Under the pieces are notes generated by a model that ran no database searches, had not been told where the DNA came from, and was given only the letters and a program-made list of their open reading frames with translations. Positions 21,921 to 32,813 of a stretch of DNA of 64,000 bases are shown here, piece after piece. Position 1 is the first letter of the stretch, and each line of letters opens with the position of its first letter. Origin of the DNA: Enterobacter hormaechei ATCC 49162 (GTDB lineage Bacteria; Pseudomonadota; Gammaproteobacteria; Enterobacterales; Enterobacteriaceae); the NCBI RefSeq assembly GCF_001875655.1, contig NZ_MKEQ01000001.1, positions 1,054,001 to 1,118,000 of the forward strand, read 5' to 3'. Both the position numbers and the translations under genes were made by a program.

Positions 21921-22655
21921 TTAAACCATGTACATCCCGCCGTTGACGTGGAGGGTTTCACCAGTGATGTAACCCGCTTCGTCAGAGGCTAAAAATGCAA
22001 CCGCGCTGGCGATTTCTTTAGGGTCGCCAAGACGACCCGCTGGAACTGCCGCCAGCGTACCCGCACGCTGATCATCGGTCAGCGCACGCGTCATGTCCGT
22101 TTCAATAAAGCCCGGAGCAACAACGTTTACAGTAATTCCGCGGGACGCGACTTCACGCGCCAGCGACTTACTGAAACCGATCAGACCTGCTTTCGCCGCA
22201 GCGTAGTTAGCCTGACCAGCATTTCCCATGGTACCAACCACAGAACCTACAGTGATAATACGACCATGACGCTTTTTCATCATAGCGCGCATTACCGCTT
22301 TTGACAGACGGAATACAGATGACAGGTTGGTTTCGATAATATCGTTCCACTCGTCGTCTTTCATTCGCATCAGCAGGTTGTCGCGAGTGATCCCGGCATT
22401 ATTGACCAGAATATCCACTTCGCCAAACTCTGCGCGAATATTTTCCAGAACAGATTCGATAGATGCTGGTTCAGTCACATTCAGTACCAGACCTTTACCG
22501 TTCGCACCCAGATAGTCGCTGATGGCCTGTGCGCCATTCTCGCTGGTCGCAGTCCCGATCACCGTCGCGCCGCGCGCAACCAGTGTTTCAGCAATAGCGC
22601 GCCCGATACCGCGGCTAGCGCCGGTCACCAGGGCAATTTTTCCTTCAAAACTCAT
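21921..22655 (-). CDS. fabG: 3-oxoacyl-ACP reductase (FabG)
   Basis: NADPH-dependent short-chain dehydrogenase performing the first reduction of each fatty-acid elongation cycle. The 244-residue protein has the cofactor motif TGASRGIGRA (about residues 11-20), NNAG (about 86-89), the catalytic Ser138 in VGSVVGTMG, and Tyr151/Lys155 in YAAAK. It follows fabD by 12 bases and precedes acpP by 154. Confidence 0.99.
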   Translation of the reverse strand: MSFEGKIALVTGASRGIGRAIAETLVARGATVIGTATSENGAQAISDYLGANGKGLVLNVTEPASIESVLENIRAEFGEVDILVNNAGITRDNLLMRMKDDEWNDIIETNLSSVFRLSKAVMRAMMKKRHGRIITVGSVVGTMGNAGQANYAAAKAGLIGFSKSLAREVASRGITVNVVAPGFIETDMTRALTDDQRAGTLAAVPAGRLGDPKEIASAVAFLASDEAGYITGETLHVNGGMYMV

Positions 22656-22667
22656 GGTATTCCTCTT

Positions 22668-23597
22668 TTATTGCGAGAGTGCCGCTTTCATTGCTTCCGG
22701 CTCGTTAATCGCCGAGGCAGTCAGGGTGTCTACAATACGTTTTGTCAGGCCAGTAAGAACCTTACCAGGGCCGACTTCATACAGGTGTTCAACGCCCTGA
22801 GACGCCATAAACTCAACGGTTTTGGTCCACTGCACCGGGCTGTAAAGCTGGCGAACCAGCGCGTTACGGATAGCGTCGGGTGCGGTTTCGCACTTCACAT
22901 CGACGTTGTTCACAACGGAAATCGTCGGTGCGTTAAAGGTCATTTTTTCCAGCTCAACCGCCAGCTTATCAGCAGCGGGCTTCATCAGCGCACAGTGGGA
23001 TGGCACGCTCACCGGCAGTGGCAGTGCACGTTTTGCACCCGCAGCTTTACAGGCAGCACCTGCACGCTCAACCGCTTCTTTATGACCCGCGATAACCACC
23101 TGGCCTGGCGAGTTAAAGTTTACCGGAGAAACGACCTGACCTTCAGCAGATTCTTCACAGGCTTTAGCGATAGCAGCATCATCCAGACCAATAATGGCAG
23201 ACATGCCGCCCGTGCCTTCTGGAACCGCTTCCTGCATGAATTTACCACGCAATTCAACCAGACGTACCGCGTCAGCGAAGGCAATCACGCCTGCGCAGAC
23301 CAGCGCAGAGTATTCACCCAGGCTATGACCCGCCATCAGCGCTGGCGCTTTGCCGCCCTGCTGCTGCCATACGCGCCACAATGCGACGGAGGCTGCCAGC
23401 AGCGCCGGTTGGGTCTGCCAGGTTTTGTTCAGCTCTTCAGCGGGGCCCTGTTGGGTCAGCGCCCACAGATCATAACCCAGCGCATCAGAAGCTTCACGGA
23501 AAGTCTCTTCAATTACCGGATAGTTTGCTGCCATTTCAGACAACATCCCAACGGTTTGCGAGCCCTGTCCCGGGAACACAAAAGCAAATTGCGTCAT
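22668..23597 (-). CDS. fabD: Malonyl-CoA:ACP transacylase (FabD)
   Basis: Transfers malonyl groups from CoA to ACP, supplying the two-carbon donor for fatty-acid synthesis. The 309-residue protein has the N-terminal FPGQGSQ (oxyanion Gln), the nucleophile in GHSLGEYSALV (Ser92), and His201 in VPSHCALM. It lies between fabH (15 bases upstream) and fabG (12 bases downstream). Confidence 0.98.
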   Translation of the reverse strand: MTQFAFVFPGQGSQTVGMLSEMAANYPVIEETFREASDALGYDLWALTQQGPAEELNKTWQTQPALLAASVALWRVWQQQGGKAPALMAGHSLGEYSALVCAGVIAFADAVRLVELRGKFMQEAVPEGTGGMSAIIGLDDAAIAKACEESAEGQVVSPVNFNSPGQVVIAGHKEAVERAGAACKAAGAKRALPLPVSVPSHCALMKPAADKLAVELEKMTFNAPTISVVNNVDVKCETAPDAIRNALVRQLYSPVQWTKTVEFMASQGVEHLYEVGPGKVLTGLTKRIVDTLTASAINEPEAMKAALSQ

Positions 23598-23612
23598 TTT
23601 TTAATCCTTATC

Positions 23613-24566
23613 CTAGAAACGAACCAGCGCGGAACCCCAGGTGAACCCGCCACCAAAGGCTTCAAGCAAGACCAGTTGGCCCCGTTTAATTCGTCCATCG
23701 CGTACCGCTTCGTCAAATGCGCACGGTACCGATGCCGCAGAGGTGTTGCCGTGGCGATCAAGCGTCACCACAACGTTATCCATAGACATGCCCAGCTTCT
23801 TCGCCGTCGCGCTGATAATACGCAGGTTAGCCTGATGCGGCACCAGCCAGTCGAGTGCGGCGCGATCCAGATTGTTCGCTTCCAGCGTCTCATCAACGAT
23901 GTGAGCGAGTTCAGTCACGGCGACTTTGAACACCTCGTTACCCGCCATGGTCAGGTAAATCGAACTGTCCGGATTAACGCGATCGGCGTTAGGCAGCGTT
24001 AACAGCTCGCCATAGCGACCGTCAGCATGCAGATGCGTGGAGATGATTCCCGGCTCTTCGGACTGTCCCAGCAGCACCGCGCCCGCACCATCGCCAAAAA
24101 TAATGATCGTGCCGCGATCGGTTGGATCGCAGGTACGCGCCAGCACGTCAGCCCCGATCACCAGCGCATATTTTACGGCGCCCGATTTTACGTACTGATC
24201 GGCGATGCTCAACGCATAGGTGAAGCCCGCGCATGCAGCGGCAACGTCAAATGCCGGGCAGCCTTTGATGCCGAGCATGTTCTGTACCTGGCACGCTGCG
24301 CTTGGGAAGGCATGCGTGGCTGAGGTGGTTGCCACCACGATAAGCCCGATCTGTTCTTTATCAATGCCCGCCATCTCAAGCGCACGCTGAGCGGCTTCGT
24401 AGCCCATGGTGGACACGGTTTCGTCTGGCGCGGCGATACGACGTTCACGGATACCTGTGCGCGTGACAATCCACTCGTCAGACGTATCTACCATTTTTTC
24501 AAGATCGGCGTTGGTACGCACTTGTTTTGGCAGGTAGCTGCCGGTACCTAAAATCTTCGTATACAT
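23613..24566 (-). CDS. fabH: 3-oxoacyl-ACP synthase III (FabH)
   Basis: Initiates fatty-acid synthesis by condensing acetyl-CoA with malonyl-ACP. The 317-residue length is that of E. coli. The catalytic triad is visible: Cys112 in [12 protein letters not shown], His in [10 protein letters not shown] (about 244), and Asn in [11 protein letters not shown] (about 274). The C-terminus [13 protein letters not shown] is family-typical. It starts six bases after plsX ends. Confidence 0.98.
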   Translation of the reverse strand: MYTKILGTGSYLPKQVRTNADLEKMVDTSDEWIVTRTGIRERRIAAPDETVSTMGYEAAQRALEMAGIDKEQIGLIVVATTSATHAFPSAACQVQNMLGIKGCPAFDVAAACAGFTYALSIADQYVKSGAVKYALVIGADVLARTCDPTDRGTIIIFGDGAGAVLLGQSEEPGIISTHLHADGRYGELLTLPNADRVNPDSSIYLTMAGNEVFKVAVTELAHIVDETLEANNLDRAALDWLVPHQANLRIISATAKKLGMSMDNVVVTLDRHGNTSAASVPCAFDEAVRDGRIKRGQLVLLEAFGGGFTWGSALVRF

Positions 24567-24572
24567 GTACGC

Positions 24573-25607
24573 TCAGTCACTTTTAGCTAATACAGATCCC
24601 AGGCGAGCGGCAATCCTCTGAGGGACTTGTCGCTGCACCGCCTGCACTGCCTGTTCAATCGCGACGGTAAATGCTCGCTGATTGGCGGCGCCATGACTCT
24701 TAATCACGATGCCGCGCAATCCTAACAGACAGGCGCCATTATACTGGTCGGGGTTGAGGTGACTGAATCGCCGCGTCAGGCTTTTTTGTAACCAACGCTT
24801 TAATAAAATCAGCCACCAGGACCTTTTTTTACCCTCCCCCTGCGATTTCAGCAGAGAAAGGAACATTCTTACGACCCCTTCCATGGTCTTCAACGTTACG
24901 TTTCCGGTGAAGCCATCACACACTAATACATCCGTTTTGCCCGTCAGCAACTCATTGGCTTCGAGATAACCAATATAGTTGATGGAGGGGACCTGTTTGA
25001 GTATTTCCGCAGCGTCGCGAATACTGTCCAGGCCTTTGGTCTCTTCTTCACCAATATTCAATAACGCAACGCGGGGATTGTTAATCCCGACCACGTCTTC
25101 TGCCAGCACTGACCCCATTACGGCAAACTGAGCCAGCATTGTACTGTCACAATCCACGTTAGCGCCCAGGTCGAGCACCACCGTTTTGCCCTTCTGCTGG
25201 TGCGGCAACACCGTCACCAGCGCCGGACGCTCAATGCCCTCAATCGGCTTGAGCAATAATTTCGACAGCCCCATCAGCGCGCCAGTATTTCCCGCGCTGA
25301 CGCAAGCCTGGGCGCGCCCCTCTTTCACCAGCTCCAGCGCCATTCGCATAGAGCTGCCGCGGCTATTACGAATAGCCTGCGATGGCCGGGCATCACTGGC
25401 AATAACTGACTGCGCAGGAATAATCTGCAGACGCGAACGTTGTTCAAAGTCAGCTTTTGCAAGTAATGGCGTGATTGTGTCGGGATTACCGACTAAAAGA
25501 AGTGTGAGTTGCGAATTAGAATTCAGTGCCTGCAATGCTGCAGGCACTGTCACGGTAGGGCCGAAATCTCCCCCCATGACATCTAACGCCAGGGTTAGAC
25601 GTGTCAA
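24573..25607 (-). CDS. plsX: Phosphate acyltransferase PlsX
   Basis: Peripheral membrane enzyme making acyl-phosphate from acyl-ACP for glycerol-3-phosphate acylation. The start is TTG 25607 (then [16 protein letters not shown], the E. coli N-terminus), giving 344 residues; E. coli has about 356, the C-terminus here ending early at LGSVLAKSD. Other landmarks: [21 protein letters not shown] and [15 protein letters not shown]. No clear Shine-Dalgarno precedes the TTG. The frame remains open to a GTG at 25676, which would add 23 residues. Two hairpins occupy the leader between rpmF and this gene. Confidence 0.95.
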   Translation of the reverse strand: MTRLTLALDVMGGDFGPTVTVPAALQALNSNSQLTLLLVGNPDTITPLLAKADFEQRSRLQIIPAQSVIASDARPSQAIRNSRGSSMRMALELVKEGRAQACVSAGNTGALMGLSKLLLKPIEGIERPALVTVLPHQQKGKTVVLDLGANVDCDSTMLAQFAVMGSVLAEDVVGINNPRVALLNIGEEETKGLDSIRDAAEILKQVPSINYIGYLEANELLTGKTDVLVCDGFTGNVTLKTMEGVVRMFLSLLKSQGEGKKRSWWLILLKRWLQKSLTRRFSHLNPDQYNGACLLGLRGIVIKSHGAANQRAFTVAIEQAVQAVQRQVPQRIAARLGSVLAKSD

Positions 25608-25632
25608 GGTATCGTCGCAGCCTGGTTCGGTA

Positions 25633-25688
25633 AACTCCCCGTTTGCACGGGGAAGTTCCTCACTAAGCCTAATCACGCTGACGCGTGA

Positions 25689-25690
<2 letters not shown>
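25633..25690 (-). promoter_or_regulatory. Tandem hairpins in the rpmF-plsX leader
   Basis: AATCACGC-N4-GCGTGATT (25671-25690, perfect 8-bp stem) begins at the rpmF stop codon, and AACTTCCCCGT-GCAA-ACGGGGAGTT (25633-25656, one bulge/mismatch) follows. Neither has a T-run, so they look like processing or translation-control structures rather than terminators. Confidence 0.5.
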
Positions 25691-25874
<184 letters not shown>

Positions 25875-25878
25875 TCAA

Positions 25879-26412
<534 letters not shown>

Positions 26413-26441
26413 TTAACTTTGTAACGTCATAGAGTCAAAGA

Positions 26442-26465
26442 AAAAGGCAACCAGAGCTGCCTTTT
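26442..26465 (-). terminator. Terminator-like hairpin in the yceD-yceF gap (possible SraB-type leader RNA)
   Basis: AAAAGGCA / TGCCTTTT form an 8-bp stem; on the minus strand the T-run continues (CCTTTTTCTTTGAC). It lies 40-65 bases before the yceD start, so a transcript begun near yceF would be attenuated before the operon. E. coli encodes the small RNA SraB in this gap; homology is not proven here. Confidence 0.4.
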
Positions 26466-26540
26466 GCCAATTATTCGCACACATTGCGGCCTGTAGTTTA
26501 AAATGGCTGGCATCGATACGCTATATCTGGTGATAAAAAT

Positions 26541-27125
26541 ATGCCAAATCTCGTCCTTGCTTCCACTTCACCTTATCGCCGAATGCTGCTGGAAAAGCTC
26601 GGGATCCCGTTTGAATGCGCTGCGCCGGAAGTGGATGAGACACCACAGCCGGGCGAGTCACCGCGTCATCTGGTGACGCGTCTCGCGAAAGAGAAAGCAC
26701 AGTCGCTGGCCGTACGTTACCCCGCTCATCTGATTATAGGCTCCGATCAGGTTTGTGTGCTGGACGGCGAAATCACCGGCAAACCGCATACGGAAGAAAA
26801 CGCCTGCCAGCAGCTTTTGCGTGCGCGGGGCAGTATCGTGACCTTTTATACGGGCCTGGCGCTTTATAATTCTGCCTCCGGTCATCTGCAAACCGAATGC
26901 GAGCCGTTTGATGTCCACTTCCGCCATCTCAGCGAGCAGGAGATTCTGAATTACGTGCGCCGTGAACGTCCGCTGAACTGCGCAGGAAGCTTTAAAAGCG
27001 AAGGACTGGGGATTGCGCTGTTCGATAAGCTGGACGGTCGGGATCCGAACACGCTGGTGGGGTTGCCGCTGATTGCGCTGTGCCAGATGTTAAGGCGAGA
27101 AGAGTGTAATCCGCTGACGGCGTGA
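26541..27125 (+). CDS. yceF: Maf-family 7-methyl-GTP pyrophosphatase YceF
   Basis: House-cleaning nucleotide pyrophosphatase. E. coli YceF hydrolyses m7GTP, the specificity that separates it from dTTP/UTP-cleaving Maf (YhdE). The 194-residue protein has the N-terminal signature [16 protein letters not shown], the second substrate motif with [11 protein letters not shown] (Asp near residue 69), and the [20 protein letters not shown] loop. It is divergent from yceD across 140 bases and followed by a GC-rich palindromic repeat. Confidence 0.96.
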   Translation: MPNLVLASTSPYRRMLLEKLGIPFECAAPEVDETPQPGESPRHLVTRLAKEKAQSLAVRYPAHLIIGSDQVCVLDGEITGKPHTEENACQQLLRARGSIVTFYTGLALYNSASGHLQTECEPFDVHFRHLSEQEILNYVRRERPLNCAGSFKSEGLGIALFDKLDGRDPNTLVGLPLIALCQMLRREECNPLTA

Positions 27126-27143
27126 GCGTTGCGGCCTGATGCC

Positions 27144-27174
27144 CTCACCTCGGCCCTCTCCCACAGGGAGAGGG
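27144..27174. repeat. GC-rich palindromic intergenic repeat after yceF
   Basis: CCCTCACCTCGG followed by CCCTCTCCC-ACA-GGGAGAGGG, a perfect 9-bp stem. This CCCTCACC...CCCTCTCCC arrangement is a common dispersed intergenic repeat in enterobacteria. It lies between convergent yceF and rluC and may act as a bidirectional transcription barrier, though no T-run follows. Confidence 0.6.
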
Positions 27175-27186
27175 AGGAAGGCAAAA

Positions 27187-28134
27187 TCAGCCGCGCAAAA
27201 CCTTCAGGCAGCGTTTCAACTGCTCATCCAGCGGCGCTTCAATACGGATCACTTCACCGGTATTAGGATGGGTAAACTTCAGTGCGGCCGCATGCAGGAA
27301 CAGACGCGACAGCCCCGTGCCCGCCAGCTGCTTATCAAACTCACGATCGCCATAGCGGTCATCAAACGCAATCGGATGGCCCGCAAACTGGGTATGGACG
27401 CGAATCTGGTGGGTACGCCCTGTCACTGGGCTACAGCGCACCAGCGTGGCGAATTCGTAGCGCTCTTCGACTTTAAAGCGCGTCTCAGACGGTTTCCCTT
27501 CCTGATTAACACGAACAATGCGCTCGCCGCTTTGCAGAATATTTTTCAGCAGCGGGGCCTGCACCACTTTCACGTGGGACTGCCACTGACCGCGCACCAG
27601 CGCCAGATAATCTTTCTGCATCCCTTTTTCGCGCAGCTGTTCATGCAGGGAACGCAGCGCAGAACGTTTTTTCGCTACCAGCAGCACGCCAGAGGTATCA
27701 CGGTCAAGACGGTGAACCAGTTCGAGGAAACGCGCTTCCGGGCGCAGGGCGCGTAAACCTTCAATCACACCGAAGCTCAGGCCGCTCCCCCCGTGAACCG
27801 CCGTTCCGGACGGTTTATTCAGCACCAGAATGTGGTCATCCTCATAAAGGATAACGTCGCTCAGGGCCGCAACTTTTTGCAGCTTCGGAGAAACGACCTC
27901 TTCTTCACGCTCTGCAACACGTACCGGCGGAATGCGGACTTCATCGCCCGCCTCGAGCTTATACTCGGGCTTCACGCGTTTTTTGTTCACCCGCACCTCG
28001 CCCTTACGCAAGATGCGATAAATCATACTTTTTGGCACGCCCTTAAGCTGGGTGCGCAAAAAATTATCGATACGTTGCCCCGCCTCATCGTCGGCGATGG
28101 CAACCATTTTTACGGCTGGAGTCTCTGTTTTCAT
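27187..28134 (-). CDS. rluC: 23S rRNA pseudouridine synthase RluC
   Basis: Makes pseudouridine at positions 955, 2504 and 2580 of 23S rRNA in E. coli. The 315-residue protein has an N-terminal S4 RNA-binding domain (about residues 20-80, RIDNFLRTQLKGVPKSMIYRI) and an RluA-type catalytic domain with HRLDRDTSGVLLVAKK, whose second Asp (about residue 144) is catalytic, and CSPVTGRTHQIRVH. It is divergent from rne, separated by the long rne leader. Confidence 0.97.
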   Translation of the reverse strand: MKTETPAVKMVAIADDEAGQRIDNFLRTQLKGVPKSMIYRILRKGEVRVNKKRVKPEYKLEAGDEVRIPPVRVAEREEEVVSPKLQKVAALSDVILYEDDHILVLNKPSGTAVHGGSGLSFGVIEGLRALRPEARFLELVHRLDRDTSGVLLVAKKRSALRSLHEQLREKGMQKDYLALVRGQWQSHVKVVQAPLLKNILQSGERIVRVNQEGKPSETRFKVEERYEFATLVRCSPVTGRTHQIRVHTQFAGHPIAFDDRYGDREFDKQLAGTGLSRLFLHAAALKFTHPNTGEVIRIEAPLDEQLKRCLKVLRG

Positions 28135-28312
28135 GGTTGGCGATTCTAAATAGCGTCAGGCATTAGCGCCACTCATTTTTCTATGCTTATATTTACTTTT
28201 ATCCGGACCACTCCCCTTTCGCGCAATCGATTTGGTGGTTATTAAACCAATCACCCCGTTGAAGTGAAGAAACTGTGAGTAACCGGGTGATAATTGGTAA
28301 AAGTCATCTTGC

Positions 28313-28318
28313 TATAAC
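28313..28318 (+). promoter_or_regulatory. Extended -10 of the main rne promoter
   Basis: TTGC-TATAAC is an extended -10 (TGnTATAAC); the -35 position (ATAATT) is weak. Initiation just downstream would give a leader of about 380 nt, close to the 361-nt leader of E. coli rne. Confidence 0.55.
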
Positions 28319-28324
28319 CCGGCG

Positions 28325-28704
28325 AGCAGTGGAATAATGAATCCGTTTTCCGCGTTAAATCCGGGTTTTGTAAGGATATCGACGGAATGACCAATTTTGT
28401 CTGACCGATCATCCACGCAGCAATGGCGTAAGACGTATTGATCTTTCAGGCAGTTAGCGGGCTGCGGGTTGCAGTACTTCCCGGTATAAGGATTGTTTTC
28501 TGGAGAGTTTTCCCAGGCAATTCCCCTGATAATTGCGCTGTGTTTCCGTATGAAATACAGGCAACCGACACTCTGCGCCTCTTAAGCGAGCGACAACCGT
28601 GAGGTTGGCGACGTGAACAGACACGAGGCCATCGGTTCATACCCCGGAAAGCGTCACCTTGCCCGCAGCTTTGTCGTCAATGTAAGAATAACGAGTAAGT
28701 TACG
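28325..28704 (+). promoter_or_regulatory. rne 5' leader, autoregulatory RNA
   Basis: The long untranslated leader before rne keeps blocks known from E. coli: the AU-rich GGATTGTTTTCTGGAG region, the CAGGCAACCGACACTCTGCGCC stretch split by hairpins, and CCGTGAGGTTGGCGACG. In E. coli the leader hairpins (notably hp2) let RNase E cut its own mRNA and set its level. Conservation of blocks is seen; function here is inferred. Confidence 0.75.
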
Positions 28705-31700
28705 ATGAAAAGAATGTTAATCAACGCAACTCAACAAGAAGAGTTGCGTGTCGCCCTTGTGGATGGGCAGCGCCTGTACGATCTGGATATCGAAAGTCCT
28801 GGACACGAACAGAAAAAAGCGAACATTTACAAAGGCAAAATCACCCGCATTGAACCAAGCCTTGAAGCTGCATTTGTCGATTACGGTGCTGAGCGTCACG
28901 GTTTCCTTCCTCTCAAAGAAATTGCCCGCGAATATTTCCCTGCCAACTACAACTCCCATGGCCGTCCGAACATCAAAGATGTTCTGCGTGAAGGTCAGGA
29001 AGTTATCGTTCAGATCGATAAAGAAGAGCGCGGCAACAAAGGTGCTGCACTGACCACCTTTATCAGTCTGGCAGGCAGCTATCTGGTATTGATGCCAAAC
29101 AACCCGCGTGCGGGTGGCATCTCTCGCCGTATCGAAGGCGATGACCGCACCGAGCTGAAAGAAGCGCTGGCAAGTCTTGAGCTGCCAGACGGCATGGGCC
29201 TTATCGTGCGCACCGCAGGCGTCGGCAAATCTGCCGAAGCGTTGCAGTGGGACCTGAGCTTCCGCCTGAAGCACTGGGAAGCCATTAAGAAAGCGGCTGA
29301 AAGCCGTCCTGCTCCGTTCCTGATCCACCAGGAAAGTAACGTTATTGTGCGTGCTTTCCGTGATTATCTGCGTCAGGACATCGGTGAAATTCTGATTGAT
29401 AACCCGAAAGTGCTTGAGCTGGCTCGCCAGCACATCGCCGCGCTGGGTCGCCCGGATTTCACCAGCAAAATTAAACTGTACACCGGTGAAATCCCGCTGT
29501 TCAGCCACTATCAGATTGAATCCCAGATCGAGTCTGCCTTCCAGCGTGAAGTGCGTCTGCCGTCCGGCGGTTCTATCGTTATCGATACCACCGAAGCGCT
29601 GACCGCTATCGACATCAACTCCGCGCGTGCAACCCGCGGCGGCGACATCGAAGAGACCGCCTTCAACACCAACCTTGAAGCCGCAGATGAAATCGCCCGC
29701 CAGCTCCGCCTGCGCGACCTGGGCGGTCTGATCGTTATCGACTTCATCGACATGACCCCGGTTCGCCACCAGCGTGCGGTTGAAAACCGTCTGCGTGAAG
29801 CGGTACGCCAGGATCGTGCGCGTATCCAGATTAGCCATATCTCGCGCTTCGGCCTGCTGGAAATGTCCCGTCAGCGCCTCAGCCCGTCACTCGGCGAGTC
29901 CAGCCATCATGTTTGCCCGCGCTGTTCCGGTACGGGTACCGTGCGTGACAATGAATCTCTCTCCCTCTCTATTCTGCGTCTGATTGAAGAAGAAGCGCTG
30001 AAAGAGAACACCAAAGAGGTTCACGCCATTGTTCCGGTGCCGATTGCCTCTTACCTGCTGAACGAAAAACGTGCAGCGGTGAGCGCAATCGAAGCGCGTC
30101 AGGGTGGCGTTCGCTGCATCATCGTGCCAAACGACGAGATGCAAACCCCGCACTATCACGTACTGCGCGTGCGTAAAGGCGAAGAGACAAGCACCCTCAG
30201 CTACCTGCTGCCGAAGCTGCATGAAGAAGAAATGGCGCTGCCATCTGATGAAGAGCCTGCCGAGCGTAAACTGCCTGAGCAGCCAGCATTAGCAACCTTC
30301 ATCATGCCGGAAGCACCGCCGGAAGCGACGCTGGAAAAACCAGCGGCAAAACCTGCTGTACAAAAAGCGGCGCCTGCCGCGCCAACAGCGCAGCCTGAGC
30401 AACCGGGTCTCCTGAGCCGCATCTTCGGTGCGCTGAAAAAAATGTTTGCTGGCGAAGAAGTACAGCCTGAGCAGCCGAAAGAAGCACCAAAAGAAGCGAA
30501 GCCAGAGCGTCAGCAGGACCGTCGTAAGCGTCAGAACAATCGTCGCGATCGCAATGACCGCAACGACCGTAGCGATCGTAACGAGCGCCGTGATAATCGT
30601 TCCGAGAACAACGAAGGTCGTGAACAACGCGAGGACAACCGTCGCAACCGTCGCGAGAAGCAACAGCAGAACGTTGAAGATCGTGACATTCGCCAGCAGG
30701 CGGGCGATGAGTCCGAGAAGAGCAAACAGCGTGACGAGCAGCAGCCTCGCCGCGAGCGTAACCGTCGTCGTAACGACGAGAAACGCCAGGCCCAGCAGGA
30801 AGTCAAAAACCTGAACCGCGAAGCGCCTGTAGAACAGCAGGACACGGAGCAGGAAGAGCGTACTCAGGTTATGCCGCGTCGTAAGCAGCGTCAGTTGACC
30901 CAGAAAGTACGTGTGGGTGCTGTTCAGGCGGAAGAAAACGACGTTATCGCGGTTGAAGCGGCAGAAAGCACAACGGGTACACAGGTTGCGAAAGTTGACC
31001 TGCCAGCCGTAGTGGAAAATCAGGTTGAGCAGGACGAAAGCAGCGAAAACCGTGATAACGCGGGTATGCCGCGTCGCTCCCGCCGTTCTCCACGTCATCT
31101 GCGCGTGAGCGGTCAGCGTCGTCGTCGTTACCGTGACGAACGTTACCCGACTCAATCTCCAATGCCACTGACCGTGGCGTGCGCGTCACCTGAAATGGCA
31201 TCCGGTAAAGTCTGGATCCGTTATCCGGTTGCTCGCCCGGAGCAGGCTGTTGAAGAACAGGCTGTGACCGAAGAGGTGATTGCACCGGTAGCGGCGGTGG
31301 AAGAGGTCGTGACTGAAGCGGCAACCGTGGTTGAACCGCAGGTAGTTGAAACGGCGGCACCGCAGGCCGTGGAAGTGGAAACGACCCATCCTGAAGTGAT
31401 TGCTGCGCCGGTCGATGCCGCCCCGCAGATCATCGCCGAAGAAGATACCGTGGTGGCTGAAGAAGTCGCGGAAGAAGCTGAGCCGGTCTCCGTAGCAGAA
31501 GAAACCGCAGACGTTGCCGTTGAAACGGTGACGGAAGAGGTTGTTCAGGACGTTGAGATTCAGGTTGAACCTGTTGTTGAAGAGGTCAAAGCGCCTGAAG
31601 TGAAATCCGAGCCAGTTGAGGCCGTTGCCGCGCCAGCGCCTGCTCACGTTGCTACCGCGCCAATGACTCGCGCCCCGGCACCTGAGTATGTTCCTGAAGC

Positions 31701-31821
31701 GCCGCGCCATAGCGACTGGGTTCGTCCGGACTTCAACTTCGAAGGTAAAGGTGCTGCCGGTGGTCACAGTGCGACGCACATGGCTACTGCCCCTGCTACC
31801 CGTCCTCAGCCTGTTGAATAA
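28705..31821 (+). CDS. rne: Ribonuclease E
   Basis: Essential endonuclease and scaffold of the RNA degradosome. The 1038-residue protein has an N-terminal catalytic half: S1 domain (about 35-125), 5'-sensor/RNase H-like regions, the DNase I-like site with AIDINSA (Asp303) and VIDFIDM (Asp346), and the zinc link CPRCSGTG (Cys404/Cys407). The disordered C-terminal half has the membrane-binding helix [14 protein letters not shown] (about 570-585), an Arg-rich RNA-binding stretch of DRN repeats (about 600-690), the [23 protein letters not shown] helicase-binding region, acidic Val/Glu repeats, and a conserved PNPase-binding tail ([16 protein letters not shown]). Confidence 0.99.
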   Translation: MKRMLINATQQEELRVALVDGQRLYDLDIESPGHEQKKANIYKGKITRIEPSLEAAFVDYGAERHGFLPLKEIAREYFPANYNSHGRPNIKDVLREGQEVIVQIDKEERGNKGAALTTFISLAGSYLVLMPNNPRAGGISRRIEGDDRTELKEALASLELPDGMGLIVRTAGVGKSAEALQWDLSFRLKHWEAIKKAAESRPAPFLIHQESNVIVRAFRDYLRQDIGEILIDNPKVLELARQHIAALGRPDFTSKIKLYTGEIPLFSHYQIESQIESAFQREVRLPSGGSIVIDTTEALTAIDINSARATRGGDIEETAFNTNLEAADEIARQLRLRDLGGLIVIDFIDMTPVRHQRAVENRLREAVRQDRARIQISHISRFGLLEMSRQRLSPSLGESSHHVCPRCSGTGTVRDNESLSLSILRLIEEEALKENTKEVHAIVPVPIASYLLNEKRAAVSAIEARQGGVRCIIVPNDEMQTPHYHVLRVRKGEETSTLSYLLPKLHEEEMALPSDEEPAERKLPEQPALATFIMPEAPPEATLEKPAAKPAVQKAAPAAPTAQPEQPGLLSRIFGALKKMFAGEEVQPEQPKEAPKEAKPERQQDRRKRQNNRRDRNDRNDRSDRNERRDNRSENNEGREQREDNRRNRREKQQQNVEDRDIRQQAGDESEKSKQRDEQQPRRERNRRRNDEKRQAQQEVKNLNREAPVEQQDTEQEERTQVMPRRKQRQLTQKVRVGAVQAEENDVIAVEAAESTTGTQVAKVDLPAVVENQVEQDESSENRDNAGMPRRSRRSPRHLRVSGQRRRRYRDERYPTQSPMPLTVACASPEMASGKVWIRYPVARPEQAVEEQAVTEEVIAPVAAVEEVVTEAATVVEPQVVETAAPQAVEVETTHPEVIAAPVDAAPQIIAEEDTVVAEEVAEEAEPVSVAEETADVAVETVTEEVVQDVEIQVEPVVEEVKAPEVKSEPVEAVAAPAPAHVATAPMTRAPAPEYVPEAPRHSDWVRPDFNFEGKGAAGGHSATHMATAPATRPQPVE

Positions 31822-31836
31822 CGCACGCTAAGACTG

Positions 31837-31863
31837 AAAGCCGACCTTCGGGTCGGCTTTTTT
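31837..31863 (+). terminator. Terminator of rne
   Basis: A perfect 10-bp stem AAAGCCGACC / GGTCGGCTTT with a TTCG tetraloop and a T-run, 16 bases after the rne stop. Its end overlaps the stop of the convergent LysR gene, so it may serve both strands. Confidence 0.93.
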
Positions 31864-32800
31864 ATGGCTGTTGCAGGGGCTTTCTCATCCCGGTCACCTC
31901 CGGCATTATCTGCCGCATTAACTCCAGAAAACGCCGCAAGCGCGCCGGATAATAACGAGACCAGGGGTAAACCAGATGTACCGGTAACGCTGCCGGCTGC
32001 CACTCTGGCAGTAAATGCACCAGTCGTCCTTCCTGAATATCATCCTGTACCGTCCAGCTGGAAACCACCGCCACGCCAAGCCCGGTGAGTGCCGTATTGC
32101 GCGCCACATACAGGCTGTCGGTACTCAGGCGTGGCGTAATGGTAACCCGCGCCGGGGCAGATGATGCATCGTGGAAAAGCTCCACATGGCGTTGATAAAA
32201 AGAGCTGATGGCAATCCAGGGAAGCTGTTGCAGATCGTCCGGCGTGCTAACCGCGGGATAACGGGCCAGTAGTTCCGGTGACGCCACCACCGAGCGCGGC
32301 ACCTCGGCCAGCAGCACAGATACGGTCGCCGGATCGACTTCCGCGCCTACCCGAATAGCGCAGTCCAGATTATCACCAAGGAAATCAGCAGACCGATCGT
32401 TGAGCATCCACTCAACAGACAACTGCGGATAACGCTGCAAAAACTCGGTTAACGGTTTCAGAAGCTGATCCTGGCCAAACGCGTGTGGAGCGCGCACCCT
32501 CAGCACCCCGACAGGCTCATCTTCCGTCTGCCCCACCTCGTCTTCCAGCGCCAGCCAGCTGTCAATCACCCGTCGGGCATGCTGATAGCAGCGTTCGCCG
32601 TCATCGGTCAGCCGGGTCGTATGCGTTGTGCGCAGCATCAGGCGCACGCCCAGCATAGTTTCAAGCGACTGCAACCGTCGGCTCACCGTGGCCTGGGTTG
32701 TTGCCAGCTGGCGTGCCGCCGCAGAAAGGGAACCTGCCTCAACAATGCGAACGAACGTCCGCATCAGTTCTACGCGATCTATACGCTCAGACCTTTTCAT
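31862..32800 (-). CDS. LysR-family transcriptional regulator (accessory pair)
   Basis: A 312-residue regulator I cannot name. The N-terminal winged helix-turn-helix is MRTFVRIVEAGSLSAAARQL then TQATVSRRLQSLE (about residues 14-50). A two-lobed effector domain follows (RVRAPHAFGQ, LDCAIRVGAEVD, GLGVAVVSSW). It resembles the AaeR/DmlR-like LysR group by its RVELMRTFVRIVEAGS opening. ATG 32800 is chosen because a LysR-type palindrome covers the alternative ATG 32815, and neither has a strong Shine-Dalgarno. It is divergent from the adjacent MFS gene, its likely target. No gene stands here in E. coli. Confidence 0.9.
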   Translation of the reverse strand: MKRSERIDRVELMRTFVRIVEAGSLSAAARQLATTQATVSRRLQSLETMLGVRLMLRTTHTTRLTDDGERCYQHARRVIDSWLALEDEVGQTEDEPVGVLRVRAPHAFGQDQLLKPLTEFLQRYPQLSVEWMLNDRSADFLGDNLDCAIRVGAEVDPATVSVLLAEVPRSVVASPELLARYPAVSTPDDLQQLPWIAISSFYQRHVELFHDASSAPARVTITPRLSTDSLYVARNTALTGLGVAVVSSWTVQDDIQEGRLVHLLPEWQPAALPVHLVYPWSRYYPARLRRFLELMRQIMPEVTGMRKPLQQP

Positions 32801-32813
32801 CTCAATCTTACTC

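Noticed and set aside
22671..24002. 443-codon plus-strand open frame opposite fabD and fabH
   Set aside because: It spans two well-identified genes on the other strand and has low-complexity Arg/His-rich content typical of a shadow frame.
30289..31155. 288-codon minus-strand frame opposite the rne C-terminal half
   Set aside because: The Leu/Thr-rich 'membrane-like' product merely mirrors the Arg/Glu repeats of RNase E read backwards.
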